Shown: positions 14,822 to 23,101, numbered from the stretch's first letter. The stretch: DNA of 49,309 nucleotides from an uncultured Christensenellaceae bacterium (GCA_910586985.1 CAJUKK010000014.1:1-49309); one strand, 5' to 3'. Translations and numbers: made by a program. Notes: a model not told the origin generated them from the sequence alone.

Positions 14822-14857
14822 AAAAAACCTCCTCCGTCTTGTTTTTGACGGAAGAGG
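14822..14857 (-). terminator. Terminator-like hairpin that contains the ribosome-binding site of the next gene
   Basis: On the minus strand CCTCTTCCGTC pairs with GACGGAGGAGG (one mismatch), followed by TTTTTT and then ATG. It lies 6 bp past the nth stop codon and occupies the entire nth to spore-coat gap. The hairpin would both terminate transcription and hide the Shine-Dalgarno sequence. Confidence 0.65.
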
Positions 14858-14863
14858 GATAAT

Positions 14864-15496
14864 TTATACTGTCGGTTTTGTTTTTTGATAAAATTCGCAT
14901 TTTTTTGCGAGCGTACAATTCGCGCAATCGGGTTTTTGCGAATGACAAACCCGCCGCCCGTGGAAAATCAGCCAATGGTGCGCTTTCGACCAATCGTCCT
15001 TCGGAATCGCCGCCATAAGCTGCTGCTCCGTTTTTTCGGGCGTGTTCGAATGGGCAAGCCCCAAACGGTTGCTCACGCGGAACACGTGGGTATCCACCGC
15101 AATCGCATCCCCGCCGAACGCGACGGCATAAACGACGTTCGCCGTCTTTCTGCCAACGCCCGCGAGCGTGCGGAGATCCTCGAGCGTAGCGGGAACTTCG
15201 CCGCCGAACTTTTCGAGAATATCACGCGTGGCGGACAGTATGTGTTGCGCCTTATTGTGATAAAATCCGCAGGAGTAAATATATCTTTCGAGTTCCTCCT
15301 GCGAGAGCGACAGCATGTCCCGCGGGGCGGCGTGTTTTTCGAACAGCACTCGCGTCACTTTGTTCACGCGCTCGTCCGTACACTGCGCTGATAGAATGAC
15401 CGCCACCAATAGTTCGTACGGCGAACGGAATTCCAGCGCGGGTTTCGCGTCCGGATAAAGGCGCGCAAGCTCTGATAAAACTTCATTTGTTTGCAT
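14864..15496 (-). CDS. nth: Endonuclease III
   Basis: A DNA glycosylase/AP lyase for oxidised pyrimidines. The 210-residue length is normal. The helix-hairpin-helix LAGVGRKTANVVYAVAFGG carries the catalytic Lys, the catalytic Asp is in IAVDTHVFRVSNRLG, and the C-terminal [4Fe-4S] cluster ligands have the canonical C-X6-C-X2-C-X5-C spacing (CHSQKPDCANCTLAKKC). Followed on the same strand by spore-coat genes after a terminator-like hairpin. No close upstream partner on this strand. Confidence 0.96.
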   Translation of the reverse strand: MQTNEVLSELARLYPDAKPALEFRSPYELLVAVILSAQCTDERVNKVTRVLFEKHAAPRDMLSLSQEELERYIYSCGFYHNKAQHILSATRDILEKFGGEVPATLEDLRTLAGVGRKTANVVYAVAFGGDAIAVDTHVFRVSNRLGLAHSNTPEKTEQQLMAAIPKDDWSKAHHWLIFHGRRVCHSQKPDCANCTLAKKCEFYQKTKPTV

Positions 15497-15535
15497 GTTT
15501 TTATTATATCCGAACGCGCCGGAAATTGCAAGCGA

Positions 15536-15781
15536 TTAACGCACGTAAACAAACGTGTTGCCCATACGGCGCATAAAACCCGCGAAGGAGGTATAATTTC
15601 TCTTAGAGAGCATAAGCCTGACGCGCGGAAAAAACCGCTCGTCGAACTTTGCCGAAATCCCGCATCCCACGCCCGCCTCCTTAGGCGTGTTCACCGCCGA
15701 AGCGACAACGCCGCCGCTCCTTAAAAGCGACACAAAGTCGAGCGTCTGCGCCCGCGATTTAAAAACTGCCAATACCGTCAT
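15536..15781 (-). CDS. DUF3343 small protein (putative Se/S carrier-like)
   Basis: Eighty-one residues from the ATG at 15781, chosen because AGGGAAG lies just upstream and because the longer in-frame extension is a basic run that overlaps the divergent gene. The sequence MTVLAVFKSRAQTLDFVSLL, then ASAVNTPKEAGVGCGISAKF and VRLMLSKRNYTSFAGFMRRM, fits DUF3343, with the conserved P-x-x-x-x-G-C-G motif. The domain is often fused or adjacent to TusA/YedF and cysteine desulfurases and is thought to carry sulfur or selenium. Here it is divergent from a cysteine desulfurase, consistent with that link. Confidence 0.8.
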   Translation of the reverse strand: MTVLAVFKSRAQTLDFVSLLRSGGVVASAVNTPKEAGVGCGISAKFDERFFPRVRLMLSKRNYTSFAGFMRRMGNTFVYVR

Positions 15782-15799
15782 AATTCTTCCCTGCCTTCG

Positions 15800-15805
15800 T
15801 ATAAT
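15800..15805 (+). promoter_or_regulatory. Candidate -10 element of a leaderless desulfurase transcript
   Basis: TATAAT lies 5 bp upstream of the ATG at 15811 with no visible -35 match and no Shine-Dalgarno sequence between. Suggestive only. Confidence 0.3.
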
Positions 15806-15810
15806 AAAAT

Positions 15811-16923
15811 ATGATATATCTCGACAACGCCGCCACAGGCGGCTTAAAACCCCCGAGCGTCGTTTCCGCCGCTCTTTCTTCACTCAAATTCTGCGCCAAC
15901 CCCGGTCGCGGCGGACACCGCCTCGCCGTCGCTTGTTCGGAACGCGTAAACGCCTGCCGCAATCTTTTAAGCGAAATTTTCGACGGGTACGGTTTCGACC
16001 GCGTTGTGTTCACGAAAAACTGTACCGAGGCTTTGAATATCGCCATTCTCGGCGGATTGAAATCGGGCGATCATGCGATCGCCACCTGCCTCGAACACAA
16101 TTCCGTTTTACGCCCCTTGGAGCACTTAAAACGGGAACGCGGCGTAGATTACTCCGTCGCACCGCTTAAAGGCGGACAGATTTCCCCGCAGGAAATCGCC
16201 GCGCTTATTCGCGACAACACAAAGATGTGCATCGTCACGTCCGCGTCCAACGTATGCGGAATCGCGCCCGATTTAAAAGCAATCCGCGCCGCCCTGCCCG
16301 AACGCGTTTTACTCGTCGTAGACGGCGCGCAGGGCGCGGGACATCTCTCCCTCCGCATGCACGAAACGGGAATCGACGCGCTCGCTCTCGCGGGACACAA
16401 AGGTTTGCACGCAATACAGGGCGCGGGCGCGCTCCTCTTCTCCGAGCGGTTTAATCCCGATCCCGTAACGTTCGGCGGAACGGGCAGCGAAAGTTACAAC
16501 CTCGGCATGCCCGAGTTTTATCCCGATAAGCTGGAGAGCGGAACGGTCTCGTACCCCGCGATCGTCTCGCTGTACGAGGGCGCGCTCATTGTAAAGTGCA
16601 ACCGTGAAAAACACGCCGCACAGCTTAAAAAGCTCACTGCCGCGGTATACGAAGGGTTAAAAAATCTGCCCGAATACACGGCGTACTTTTTACCGAACGA
16701 ATCGGGTATCGCCGCGTTTGCGCACAAACGGCTCGCCTCGGAAGAGGTTGCGGGCATGCTCGACGAACGCGCGATCGCCGTACGGGGCGGACTGCACTGC
16801 GCTCCGCTCGCACACAAAGCGCTCGGCACGTTCCCTGCGGGACTCGTGCGCGCTTCGTTCTCGCCCTTTCAGGGTATGCGGGAAGCGGACGCATTGCTCC
16901 GTACTCTGCGCAACATTCACTGA
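15811..16923 (+). CDS. Cysteine desulfurase family aminotransferase (class V)
   Basis: A 370-residue PLP enzyme. It opens with MIYLDNAATG, the cofactor-binding region follows (FTKNCTEALNIAI), the PLP-binding Asp is in VVDGAQGAGH, the Schiff-base Lys in LAGHKGLHAIQGAG, and the persulfide-forming Cys in VRGGLHCAPLAHKALG. The architecture is like SufS/CsdA and the family commonly next to DUF3343. It probably releases sulfur or selenium from Cys or Sec for a carrier protein. No Shine-Dalgarno sequence precedes the ATG; instead TATAAT ends 5 bp before it, as in leaderless transcripts. The gene is divergent from the DUF3343 gene, with only 29 bp between. Confidence 0.88.
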   Translation: MIYLDNAATGGLKPPSVVSAALSSLKFCANPGRGGHRLAVACSERVNACRNLLSEIFDGYGFDRVVFTKNCTEALNIAILGGLKSGDHAIATCLEHNSVLRPLEHLKRERGVDYSVAPLKGGQISPQEIAALIRDNTKMCIVTSASNVCGIAPDLKAIRAALPERVLLVVDGAQGAGHLSLRMHETGIDALALAGHKGLHAIQGAGALLFSERFNPDPVTFGGTGSESYNLGMPEFYPDKLESGTVSYPAIVSLYEGALIVKCNREKHAAQLKKLTAAVYEGLKNLPEYTAYFLPNESGIAAFAHKRLASEEVAGMLDERAIAVRGGLHCAPLAHKALGTFPAGLVRASFSPFQGMREADALLRTLRNIH

Positions 16924-16939
16924 ATATTTTTTAGCCTCC

Positions 16940-16965
16940 GAGCCCCGCGTTTTTCGTCGGGGCTC
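16940..16965. terminator. GC-rich hairpin between convergent genes
   Basis: An 8-bp stem (GAGCCCCG / CGGGGCTC) lies in the 40-bp gap after the desulfurase gene and touches the stop codon of the convergent 85-residue gene. T-tracts are poor, so efficiency is uncertain. Confidence 0.4.
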
Positions 16966-17221
16966 ACATACTTTTAAGCTGTTCGACGATTTTTTGCAAC
17001 TTCTTGCGTTTTGCCCCGTCGAGCATAGGCGAAAACTGTTTATAGAACGCGTCGATCTGCTCGTTCGAAAGCGTTCCGTTCTTTTTCCCTTCCAGCGCGC
17101 GTGCGTAAATTTCTTTCAGCATGTCGTTTTCACTCCTGCCGTTACAACGCGCGGCCACCTTCTTTGCCTCCTGCTCGAAACTTCCGTTGTTTTTTCCTTG
17201 AAAACTTTTAAAATCGCCCAT
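16964..17221 (-). CDS. Conserved hypothetical helical protein, 85 residues
   Basis: A small soluble protein: MGDFKSFQGKNNGSFEQEAK near the start and EIYARALEGKKNGTLSNEQI, then FSPMLDGAKRKKLQKIVEQL in the C-terminal half. Gly/Lys-rich, no membrane segment or Cys cluster. It resembles a short family common in Clostridia whose members carry a KKNGTL-x-x-x-x-I-x-x-F motif and a C-terminal L-x-K-I-V-x-x-L helix, with no known role. AAGGAG sits 10 bp before the start. Divergent from the 90-residue gene at 17299. Confidence 0.7.
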   Translation of the reverse strand: MGDFKSFQGKNNGSFEQEAKKVAARCNGRSENDMLKEIYARALEGKKNGTLSNEQIDAFYKQFSPMLDGAKRKKLQKIVEQLKSM

Positions 17222-17298
17222 ACAGCGTTCTCCTTATTCGGCGTCTCTTATCATTCTATGAAGGGAACGCGTTTTTTGTTCGGAGCATAGGATAGAAC

Positions 17299-17571
17299 AT
17301 GCAACTTATTCTTATCCTGTTTTTACTCTCTCTCAACGATAAGTCGAACGACCTGAACGAGACGCTGAAAAAGGCGCTTGCCTTTTACCGCGAAAACCGC
17401 GAACTTATTTCCATGCTTGCAAACGGCAGTTTCCCCGCGGCGCAACAAGAACCGCAATCGGAACAAAAAGCAGCGGAAAACGAACAAGAAAAAGACCGAC
17501 CGCAAACGGTCGGTCAATCGAACAACGCTTACCGCGCCGTCGAATCTTTCTTATCCAATTACGCAATTTAA
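17299..17571 (+). CDS. Hypothetical small protein with N-terminal hydrophobic segment
   Basis: Ninety residues. A short hydrophobic start (QLILILFLLSL), then NDLNETLKKALAFYRENREL, a Gln/Glu-rich linker, and a C-terminal NAYRAVESFLSNYAI. The hydrophobic part is too short for a clear signal peptide or full membrane span. AGGAT lies upstream. It overlaps the 3' end of the minus-strand S41 protease by 4 bp, and that protease's terminator is embedded in this coding sequence at 17488-17515. Divergent from the 85-residue hypothetical. I do not recognise the family. Confidence 0.6.
   Translation: MQLILILFLLSLNDKSNDLNETLKKALAFYRENRELISMLANGSFPAAQQEPQSEQKAAENEQEKDRPQTVGQSNNAYRAVESFLSNYAI
17488..17515 (-). 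terminator. Terminator of the S41 protease operon, inside the opposing small CDS
   Basis: A 9-bp perfect stem (GACCGACCG / CGGTCGGTC) with loop TTTG is followed on the minus strand by TTTTTCTTG. It lies within codons of the plus-strand 90-residue gene. Confidence 0.75.
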
Positions 17572-18965
17572 TTGTTTGCCGCGATTTCTGCGATCGCCTC
17601 AACGAGAAAAGTATCCGCCGCGCCCCAGACCAAGGGCGCGGTAATCGCATGCGCGCCGTCCTTTTCGGTCACGCCGACTCCCTGAATGCACTTTCCCGTT
17701 ACCGGCCAGTGAACGGTTGCGACCGTCAGTTTCATCACGTCGCCCGACAAACTCGGAAAAGAGGATTGCATAATGCCCTTGCCGTACGAACGCGCTTCGC
17801 CGCTATCCTTATCTCGGCGAAGATAGATATCCCCGTAACCGATCGTACCGTAATCGACAAGCGCGCCGATCAGACATTCGGATGCGGAGGCGGTGTTTTC
17901 GTCCGCAAGCACGCTTACGCGCGCGTCCGCCGAAAAATAACTTGAAAAATCGTTTTCTTCCGCCGCAAAAGCCGTCTTTTTCCCGCTCTTATAATTTGCC
18001 GTGGCGACGATCGGATCGCTTTCCGCGGCATTACGCAAAAGATGCCCCGCAATGTCCGTTAAAATATTCAGATATCCGCCGCCGTTGGAGCGCAAATCAA
18101 GTATGAGATTGCTCCTGCGGCGTTCTTTCATTATATTCAAACAGCCTTTAAATTCATCCGCCGCATTTCCGTTAAATTCGTCGAGACGGATATACGCCGT
18201 GTCGGCAGGCAATTCCCCGATCGGATCGTGGGTTTCAACGAGCTTCAATTGCTCCCCGCCGCGGAACGCAAACGAAGTTTCACTGTCGCGGTAATAGCAG
18301 TAGGCTGCAAGATAATCGCTTGCCTCAACGCGCGCTACCTTGCCGTCAGAACCGTCCACATCGTAACCGAACCGCATAAAAAACGCGCCGTCGTTCTTGC
18401 TGACGAACGATAAAAATTCGTCGATATCTCCCGTCTGCAATGCGTTTTCCTGCGCACCGAACGCGAGAATATACATTCCCTTTTTAAGTCCCGCCAGCTG
18501 AGCGGGAGAATTTTCAACGACGTAAGCGACTTGGGCGGCATGAAAATCGCCCGCAGATTCTTCCGTTACGGCAAACCCGTATCCCTCGTTCTGCCCTTCG
18601 CTTTCCCGTAAAATACGCTCGTATTCCCGCGCAGTGTAAAAACAGGAGTAAGGATCGAGCTGACTTTCGAGCGCGGCGATGAGATCGGCGTACAATTTCT
18701 CCTCGTCGATATCCTTGTAGTAATTACGCTCCGTCATCTTTTTCGCCCAAAGGAAGGTACGAAGCCCCTCGTCAAGCGAATAATAATACCCGAACCAACC
18801 GATGAGAAACCCCATAACGAGCATGACCGCCGCAAGCACGGCGGCAAGGACGCGGCGCTTTGTTTTTGCCGCGTCCGCTTTGTTTCCGTCGTTCACGGGC
18901 GCAGTCCCGAAATCGGCGTCAAAATCAAAAAATTCATCGTGCGAATCGTCCTGTCTCTGATCCAT
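17568..18965 (-). CDS. S41 family carboxy-terminal processing protease
   Basis: A 465-residue membrane-anchored tail-specific protease. An acidic N-terminal stretch (HDEFFDFDADFG) precedes one transmembrane segment (about 39-61). A PDZ-like domain follows (VVENSPAQLAGLKKGMYILA), then the S41 catalytic domain with DTAYIRLDEFNG, LILDLRSNGGGYLNI, the nucleophile Ser in TASASECLIGALVDYG, and the general-base Lys in SYGKGIMQ. The long extracytoplasmic part faces outward. Such proteases trim envelope or sporulation proteins. It follows the CdaR-type regulator by 8 bp and ends in a terminator embedded in the opposite gene. Confidence 0.93.
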   Translation of the reverse strand: MDQRQDDSHDEFFDFDADFGTAPVNDGNKADAAKTKRRVLAAVLAAVMLVMGFLIGWFGYYYSLDEGLRTFLWAKKMTERNYYKDIDEEKLYADLIAALESQLDPYSCFYTAREYERILRESEGQNEGYGFAVTEESAGDFHAAQVAYVVENSPAQLAGLKKGMYILAFGAQENALQTGDIDEFLSFVSKNDGAFFMRFGYDVDGSDGKVARVEASDYLAAYCYYRDSETSFAFRGGEQLKLVETHDPIGELPADTAYIRLDEFNGNAADEFKGCLNIMKERRRSNLILDLRSNGGGYLNILTDIAGHLLRNAAESDPIVATANYKSGKKTAFAAEENDFSSYFSADARVSVLADENTASASECLIGALVDYGTIGYGDIYLRRDKDSGEARSYGKGIMQSSFPSLSGDVMKLTVATVHWPVTGKCIQGVGVTEKDGAHAITAPLVWGAADTFLVEAIAEIAANN

Positions 18966-18973
18966 AGTATCTC

Positions 18974-19933
18974 CTAACGCTGTAACAGCTTATATAAAAC
19001 CGTGATAATGCGGAAAGTGACCGCATCCGAAAACTTCCGGATATTCAACCCCGTGATGCGCTCGATTTTGTCGAGACGGTACATGAGCGTGTTCCGGTGC
19101 ATATAGAGATTGCGCGAAGTTTCGGAAATATTCAGACTGTTCTCCAAAAACTCCTCGGCAGTCGAGAGCATGTCTTCATCCTCGAACACCTCGCTCCCGT
19201 CGCCCGTACCGAATTGCTCCATGTATTCGCGTAATTTTAAATCTGGTACTTCCTCGAGCATCTTTACGAGCAGATACTCCCGATAGGAATGCACCTCTCC
19301 CTTTGCTCCGAACAATTTACTCATGCGGACCGCCGTCGCCGCCTGATGATAAGAGACAGCGATCTCGGAAAAACTACCTGTCTCGCAACCGAATCCGACG
19401 GACACGGAAAGTCCGAGTTCTTCGTATACCGATTGATTGAGAAATTGCGCAAAATCGCGCGGGGACTGCCCCTCCTCCTTAAATTTTACGACGGCAATGC
19501 GGGTATCGTCCATTGCGACCGCCATGTCCTTCGTATCCGTAATACAACGTTCGATATGTTGGAGAATCTCGGATATCTTTTTCTCGCAAGAAAGCTCCAA
19601 CGCATAACACGCGCCCGCAGGCAGATTGTACTTTGTCATAAAACGATACACGTACCATGCCCCGCCCTCGCCGAGAAGAATATTTTTTAAATAATCCTCT
19701 TTTTCGGGCATGATCGTCTTAAAGTCGGAATTGGCGACAAGATAAGCTACAAGCCGCGCGCTCCGCTCGGTATTTTCGCCCGATCCGTCGAGATACGCCC
19801 TGATTTTTTCTCCGCAATATTCGAGCGTAAAGGCGGTTTCGTTATCTTTTCCGCCCATAAGCCTTACCTCAAGCCCCGTTTTATCGCGTACGTCGTCGAG
19901 TATGCGTCTCAACTGCAAATGCGCTTCGTTCAT
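18974..19933 (-). CDS. CdaR/PucR-type transcriptional regulator
   Basis: A 319-residue regulator. The C-terminal HTH_30 domain is plain: LENSLNISETSRNLYMHRNT, then LMYRLDKIERITGLNI and FSDAVTFRIITVLYKLL. The centre carries the GGDEF-like helper region (AVAMDDTRIAVVKFKEEGQS; LSVSVGFGCETGSFSEIAVS). The N-terminal 100 residues are a divergent sensor-like part. Relatives control sugar-diacid, purine or small-molecule pathways, often activating a neighbour. It is the first gene of an operon with the S41 protease and has a consensus-like promoter. The ligand is unknown. Confidence 0.88.
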   Translation of the reverse strand: MNEAHLQLRRILDDVRDKTGLEVRLMGGKDNETAFTLEYCGEKIRAYLDGSGENTERSARLVAYLVANSDFKTIMPEKEDYLKNILLGEGGAWYVYRFMTKYNLPAGACYALELSCEKKISEILQHIERCITDTKDMAVAMDDTRIAVVKFKEEGQSPRDFAQFLNQSVYEELGLSVSVGFGCETGSFSEIAVSYHQAATAVRMSKLFGAKGEVHSYREYLLVKMLEEVPDLKLREYMEQFGTGDGSEVFEDEDMLSTAEEFLENSLNISETSRNLYMHRNTLMYRLDKIERITGLNIRKFSDAVTFRIITVLYKLLQR

Positions 19934-19975
19934 AGTTTACCCCTTGCCGTTTTGGTATCGTTTCGTTTATTTAAA

Positions 19976-20004
19976 ATTATACCATGTCCGAGGTGAAATT
20001 TCAA
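19976..20004 (-). promoter_or_regulatory. Promoter of the cdaR-like/S41 operon
   Basis: Minus-strand -35 TTGAAA (19999-20004), 17 bp, -10 TATAAT (19976-19981). Confidence 0.75.
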
Positions 20005-20146
20005 GAGCTTTTACGGTAAAACTTAATTTCCTGATTATTTTACGGATTTTTCGGAAAATAATTTATAAAAGAAACGCACCATGCCCAAACTGATAGAAAT
20101 AATTACAAAATTTTCCTTATCAATTGCGTATTTTTATAAGCAATTA

Positions 20147-20175
20147 TTGACACGGACTTGATTTCGTGCTATAAT
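20147..20175 (+). promoter_or_regulatory. Full-consensus sigma-A promoter of the 758-residue membrane protein
   Basis: TTGACA (20147-20152), 17 bp, TATAAT (20170-20175): a perfect match, implying strong constitutive expression. The leader is about 60 nt. The 20005-20146 stretch holds no gene or obvious structure. Confidence 0.85.
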
Positions 20176-20242
20176 ATGCGATAAGCAGTACTATGTAGTA
20201 TTGTCTCTTTTTGACGGTTGCGAAGGTTACAGGAGTTTTAAC

Positions 20243-22519
20243 ATGGGAAATAACACACTATACGACGAAGAGTTGCCCGACGATTACGACGGATTTGAGG
20301 AACTCGACGGGAATGCAGAGGCAGAAGTTGCGCGCGAACGGGAAACCGTACGCGCCACGGGTTTCCGCATTACGGCGGTTATTCTCTTTCTTCTCGCTGT
20401 CGGCGGTCTCTTTCTCGGTCTGCTTTCTAAGTGGACGTCCTTTTTTGCGCCCGTTGTATCGGCGGGAACGGACGGCGCGCTCAACCGTTCGCTCATTGGC
20501 GTATACATCGAGATATTCAAAGGATTATTCACCGACGGAGGAATTCGCCCCGTTACTTCCCTCTCCTTCACAGACGGACTCGCCGCATTTCTCGGCGCAA
20601 TGCATTATTACTATTTCTTCGTGCTTGCGGCGTGTATCTTCGTTTCCCTCATTCTCACAATTATCGCTCTCATGCCCGAACGGGTAAAAGAGGGTGAAAT
20701 CCGTCCTTCCCGCGCAGAGCGTTGCGCATACGGTATCGCGCTCCTGACGGTACTCGGTTACGGCGGGCTTTTCGCAATCGAATATTTCTTTGTTCCCTCG
20801 ACTTTTTTGACAATCAATAATTTTAGTACGATCGTTATTCCTCTTGCCGACACGGTAGACATGCCCTCATTGCTTGTATCTTCATTGGCGGCAATTTCAC
20901 TTGTGCTTATCGCGCTTGCCGGCGCAAAAAAGCGGGATGAAAAGATGAGCCATATCGTAATCGACTTTATTCTCTTTGCGCTTGCATGCGCCGCGGTATT
21001 TGCGATCGGTTATCCCACGTTCCGCATGATCGCAGATTTAAACTCCGCCTTTGTCAGCGGAACTTCTTTAAATATCGGCATCCGCATCATGATCCTGGCG
21101 CTTGTCGTTATCTGCGTTTTCAATCTGCTTGTATCGCTCTTCCGCATGCGCGCAAAACGCGGACGCATTTTCGATACGTCCCGCTTTGCCCTTCAGCTCA
21201 TTGCGGCAATTACTCTCTTTTCGTTCTATATCGCACTGCCCGCGGCGGCGGCAGATGCGCCCGACTTCGGCTTTCTTGCAAGTTTACCCGCTATTCTTCT
21301 CCTTTCATCGTCGCTGACGGCATTCCTGTTCGCACTGTTTACGATGATCGTAGTCATGAAACGCGCAAGCATTGTTGTTGAAGAAATTTCAAAGACGGAC
21401 GACTCGGTTATGAACACGGCTATGAGCGTTGCCGCGCCCGCTGCAACAAACCCTTACGTTTCCACTGAACAGGAGACCGAAGTTCTTCCGACAAACGTAT
21501 CCATCTTTGTCGAGCGTCCTGCGGAACAGACGGACGAGAACAAGGAGACGGGGTCTTACCAAGAGACCGAGGAATTTATCCCCGCGGGACAAGAACCGAT
21601 CAACGAATCGTTTACCGTATCGGAAACAGTAGTGGATACCATTCCCGAAGAACAACCAAAACCCGCCGAGACGGAGAGCGAGAAAGTCATCAAATCCATT
21701 GTATACGTCACCAATATTACCAACGAACCGACCGAGACGGACAATGCCGAAAGAGAACTCGGGCCAATCCCCTATGACGTGAACGAAACGCCCATATCCA
21801 TCGCCGACGAACAGCGGCTCGGGCGAGCGAAAACGGAGGAAAACGCAAATCCGGCAGATAAAGACGAATCCGACCGCGATGCCGAATCCGAGTCCTACGA
21901 ACCGGTAAGAGACGTTCCCAAGACGGAACGCATCCGAGAAATCTACTACTACAAAGACGAATTTAAGGACGACAGAGAGGAAGAAACAATCAAGCGGGAA
22001 GAAAAGAAACCCGCCGAACTCGTTAAAACGGATTTTATGCGCGAAATGGAAGCGCTTGCCAAATCGGCGGCACAACCCGCCAAGACCGAAAAGGCAGAGG
22101 AAACGAGCGAGCAAAAACCCGCTTTTGAAAACACGTTTACAAGCGTGCCTAAAGCGGATGCATATCAGCCAAAACCTGCCGCATATCAACCGCCCCCTTC
22201 GCCCGCACCGCAACCTTATTTCAACGGTTACCAGCAACAAGCGCAGCCGCAACCGCAGAACCAACCGTCGACTTATATCGACGCGCAGTACACGTACGAC
22301 CCGTTCTTTATCACGCTGACCCCTCAGGAACGCAACGAATTCGGAGATCTGTTCATCTCCAACAAATTCGGCGCGCACTCCTATCTGCCTCTGTATGTGA
22401 TCGGCGGAGAAAACAAAGAGTTTTTCGAAAAAGTGTTCATCTATCTCGGCAGGTACCGCGGAAATATTTCCTCCGATCTGCTCGACAAAATGTATCTCTA
22501 CGTCAGCACCAAACACTGA
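20243..22519 (+). CDS. Large membrane protein: eight TM segments, long disordered tail, conserved C-terminal module
   Basis: Start taken at 20243 (MGNNTLYDEELPDDYDGFEE) because AGGAG lies 8 bp before it; the track-style longer start has no ribosome-binding site. The protein has 758 residues. An acidic N-terminus is followed by eight hydrophobic segments up to about residue 390, then about 290 residues of Glu/Thr/Lys/Pro/Gln-rich low-complexity sequence, and finally a compact 75-residue module starting TYDPFFITLTPQERNEFGDL and running through YLPLYVIGGENKEFFEKVFI to the end. The module looks folded and conserved, suggesting a membrane anchor that displays a cytoplasmic interaction domain on a flexible linker. 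Driven by a perfect promoter and closed by a strong terminator. Unknown function. Confidence 0.8.
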   Translation: MGNNTLYDEELPDDYDGFEELDGNAEAEVARERETVRATGFRITAVILFLLAVGGLFLGLLSKWTSFFAPVVSAGTDGALNRSLIGVYIEIFKGLFTDGGIRPVTSLSFTDGLAAFLGAMHYYYFFVLAACIFVSLILTIIALMPERVKEGEIRPSRAERCAYGIALLTVLGYGGLFAIEYFFVPSTFLTINNFSTIVIPLADTVDMPSLLVSSLAAISLVLIALAGAKKRDEKMSHIVIDFILFALACAAVFAIGYPTFRMIADLNSAFVSGTSLNIGIRIMILALVVICVFNLLVSLFRMRAKRGRIFDTSRFALQLIAAITLFSFYIALPAAAADAPDFGFLASLPAILLLSSSLTAFLFALFTMIVVMKRASIVVEEISKTDDSVMNTAMSVAAPAATNPYVSTEQETEVLPTNVSIFVERPAEQTDENKETGSYQETEEFIPAGQEPINESFTVSETVVDTIPEEQPKPAETESEKVIKSIVYVTNITNEPTETDNAERELGPIPYDVNETPISIADEQRLGRAKTEENANPADKDESDRDAESESYEPVRDVPKTERIREIYYYKDEFKDDREEETIKREEKKPAELVKTDFMREMEALAKSAAQPAKTEKAEETSEQKPAFENTFTSVPKADAYQPKPAAYQPPPSPAPQPYFNGYQQQAQPQPQNQPSTYIDAQYTYDPFFITLTPQERNEFGDLFISNKFGAHSYLPLYVIGGENKEFFEKVFIYLGRYRGNISSDLLDKMYLYVSTKH

Positions 22520-22524
22520 CGGCT

Positions 22525-22554
22525 ACGGGGACGGCAATCAGCCGTCCCCGTCTT
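22525..22554 (+). terminator. Terminator of the 758-residue protein gene
   Basis: An 11-bp GC-rich perfect stem (ACGGGGACGGC / GCCGTCCCCGT) with a 5-nt loop, followed by CTTTC. Confidence 0.8.
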
Positions 22555-22578
22555 TCATACCCCGCAACAAACAGTTGC

Positions 22579-22607
22579 TTTACTTTACCGTTTTTGTATT
22601 ATATAAT
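22579..22607 (+). promoter_or_regulatory. Promoter of the XRE/zinc-ribbon regulator
   Basis: -35 TTTACT (22579-22584), 17 bp, -10 TATAAT (22602-22607). Confidence 0.6.
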
Positions 22608-22660
22608 TAAATAGCAAGCAAACCGTTTTGTTTGTATAGGTAAACAACAGAGAGGTATAT

Positions 22661-23101
22661 ATGGAAACAAGTAACATTTTAAAAGAATTGCGTGAAAAAA
22701 ATAAACTCTCGCAAGACGAACTCGCCGAAAAAGTCTTCGTAACGCGGCAAGCCGTATCTCGTTGGGAAAACGGAAACACCGTTCCAAATACGGAAACATT
22801 GAAACTGCTATCGAAATTATACCAGGTATCCATCAATACATTGCTCGGAAGTCCGAGAAAACTTTTCTGCCAATGTTGCGGAATGCCGCTCGACGACGAC
22901 TCGATAAGTCGGGAAACGGACGGCACTTTCAACGAGGAATACTGTAAATGGTGCTATACGGACGGCAAATTCGTCTACTCCTCTATCGACGAACTAACTG
23001 ATTTTCTCGTGGAGCATTTTACCGCCGACCAACCGAAGGAAGAATCGCGTAAAACTATTAAAGCGCAGCTTTCCACACTGAAACATTGGCATTCATTTTA
23101 A
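22661..23101 (+). CDS. XRE regulator fused to a zinc-ribbon domain
   Basis: A 146-residue two-domain protein. Residues 6-60 form a HTH_3 domain (LKELREKNKLSQDELAEKVF, VTRQAVSRWENGNTVPNTET). Residues about 69-140 match the putative zinc-ribbon domain found behind such HTHs: CQCCGMPLDDD and EYCKWCYTDGKFVYSS supply two Cys pairs, followed by LTDFLVEHF. The fusion is widespread in Firmicutes; the ribbon may sense metal or bind a partner. GAGAGG lies upstream. Stand-alone gene with its own promoter and several hairpins after the stop. The target is unknown. Confidence 0.88.
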   Translation: METSNILKELREKNKLSQDELAEKVFVTRQAVSRWENGNTVPNTETLKLLSKLYQVSINTLLGSPRKLFCQCCGMPLDDDSISRETDGTFNEEYCKWCYTDGKFVYSSIDELTDFLVEHFTADQPKEESRKTIKAQLSTLKHWHSF

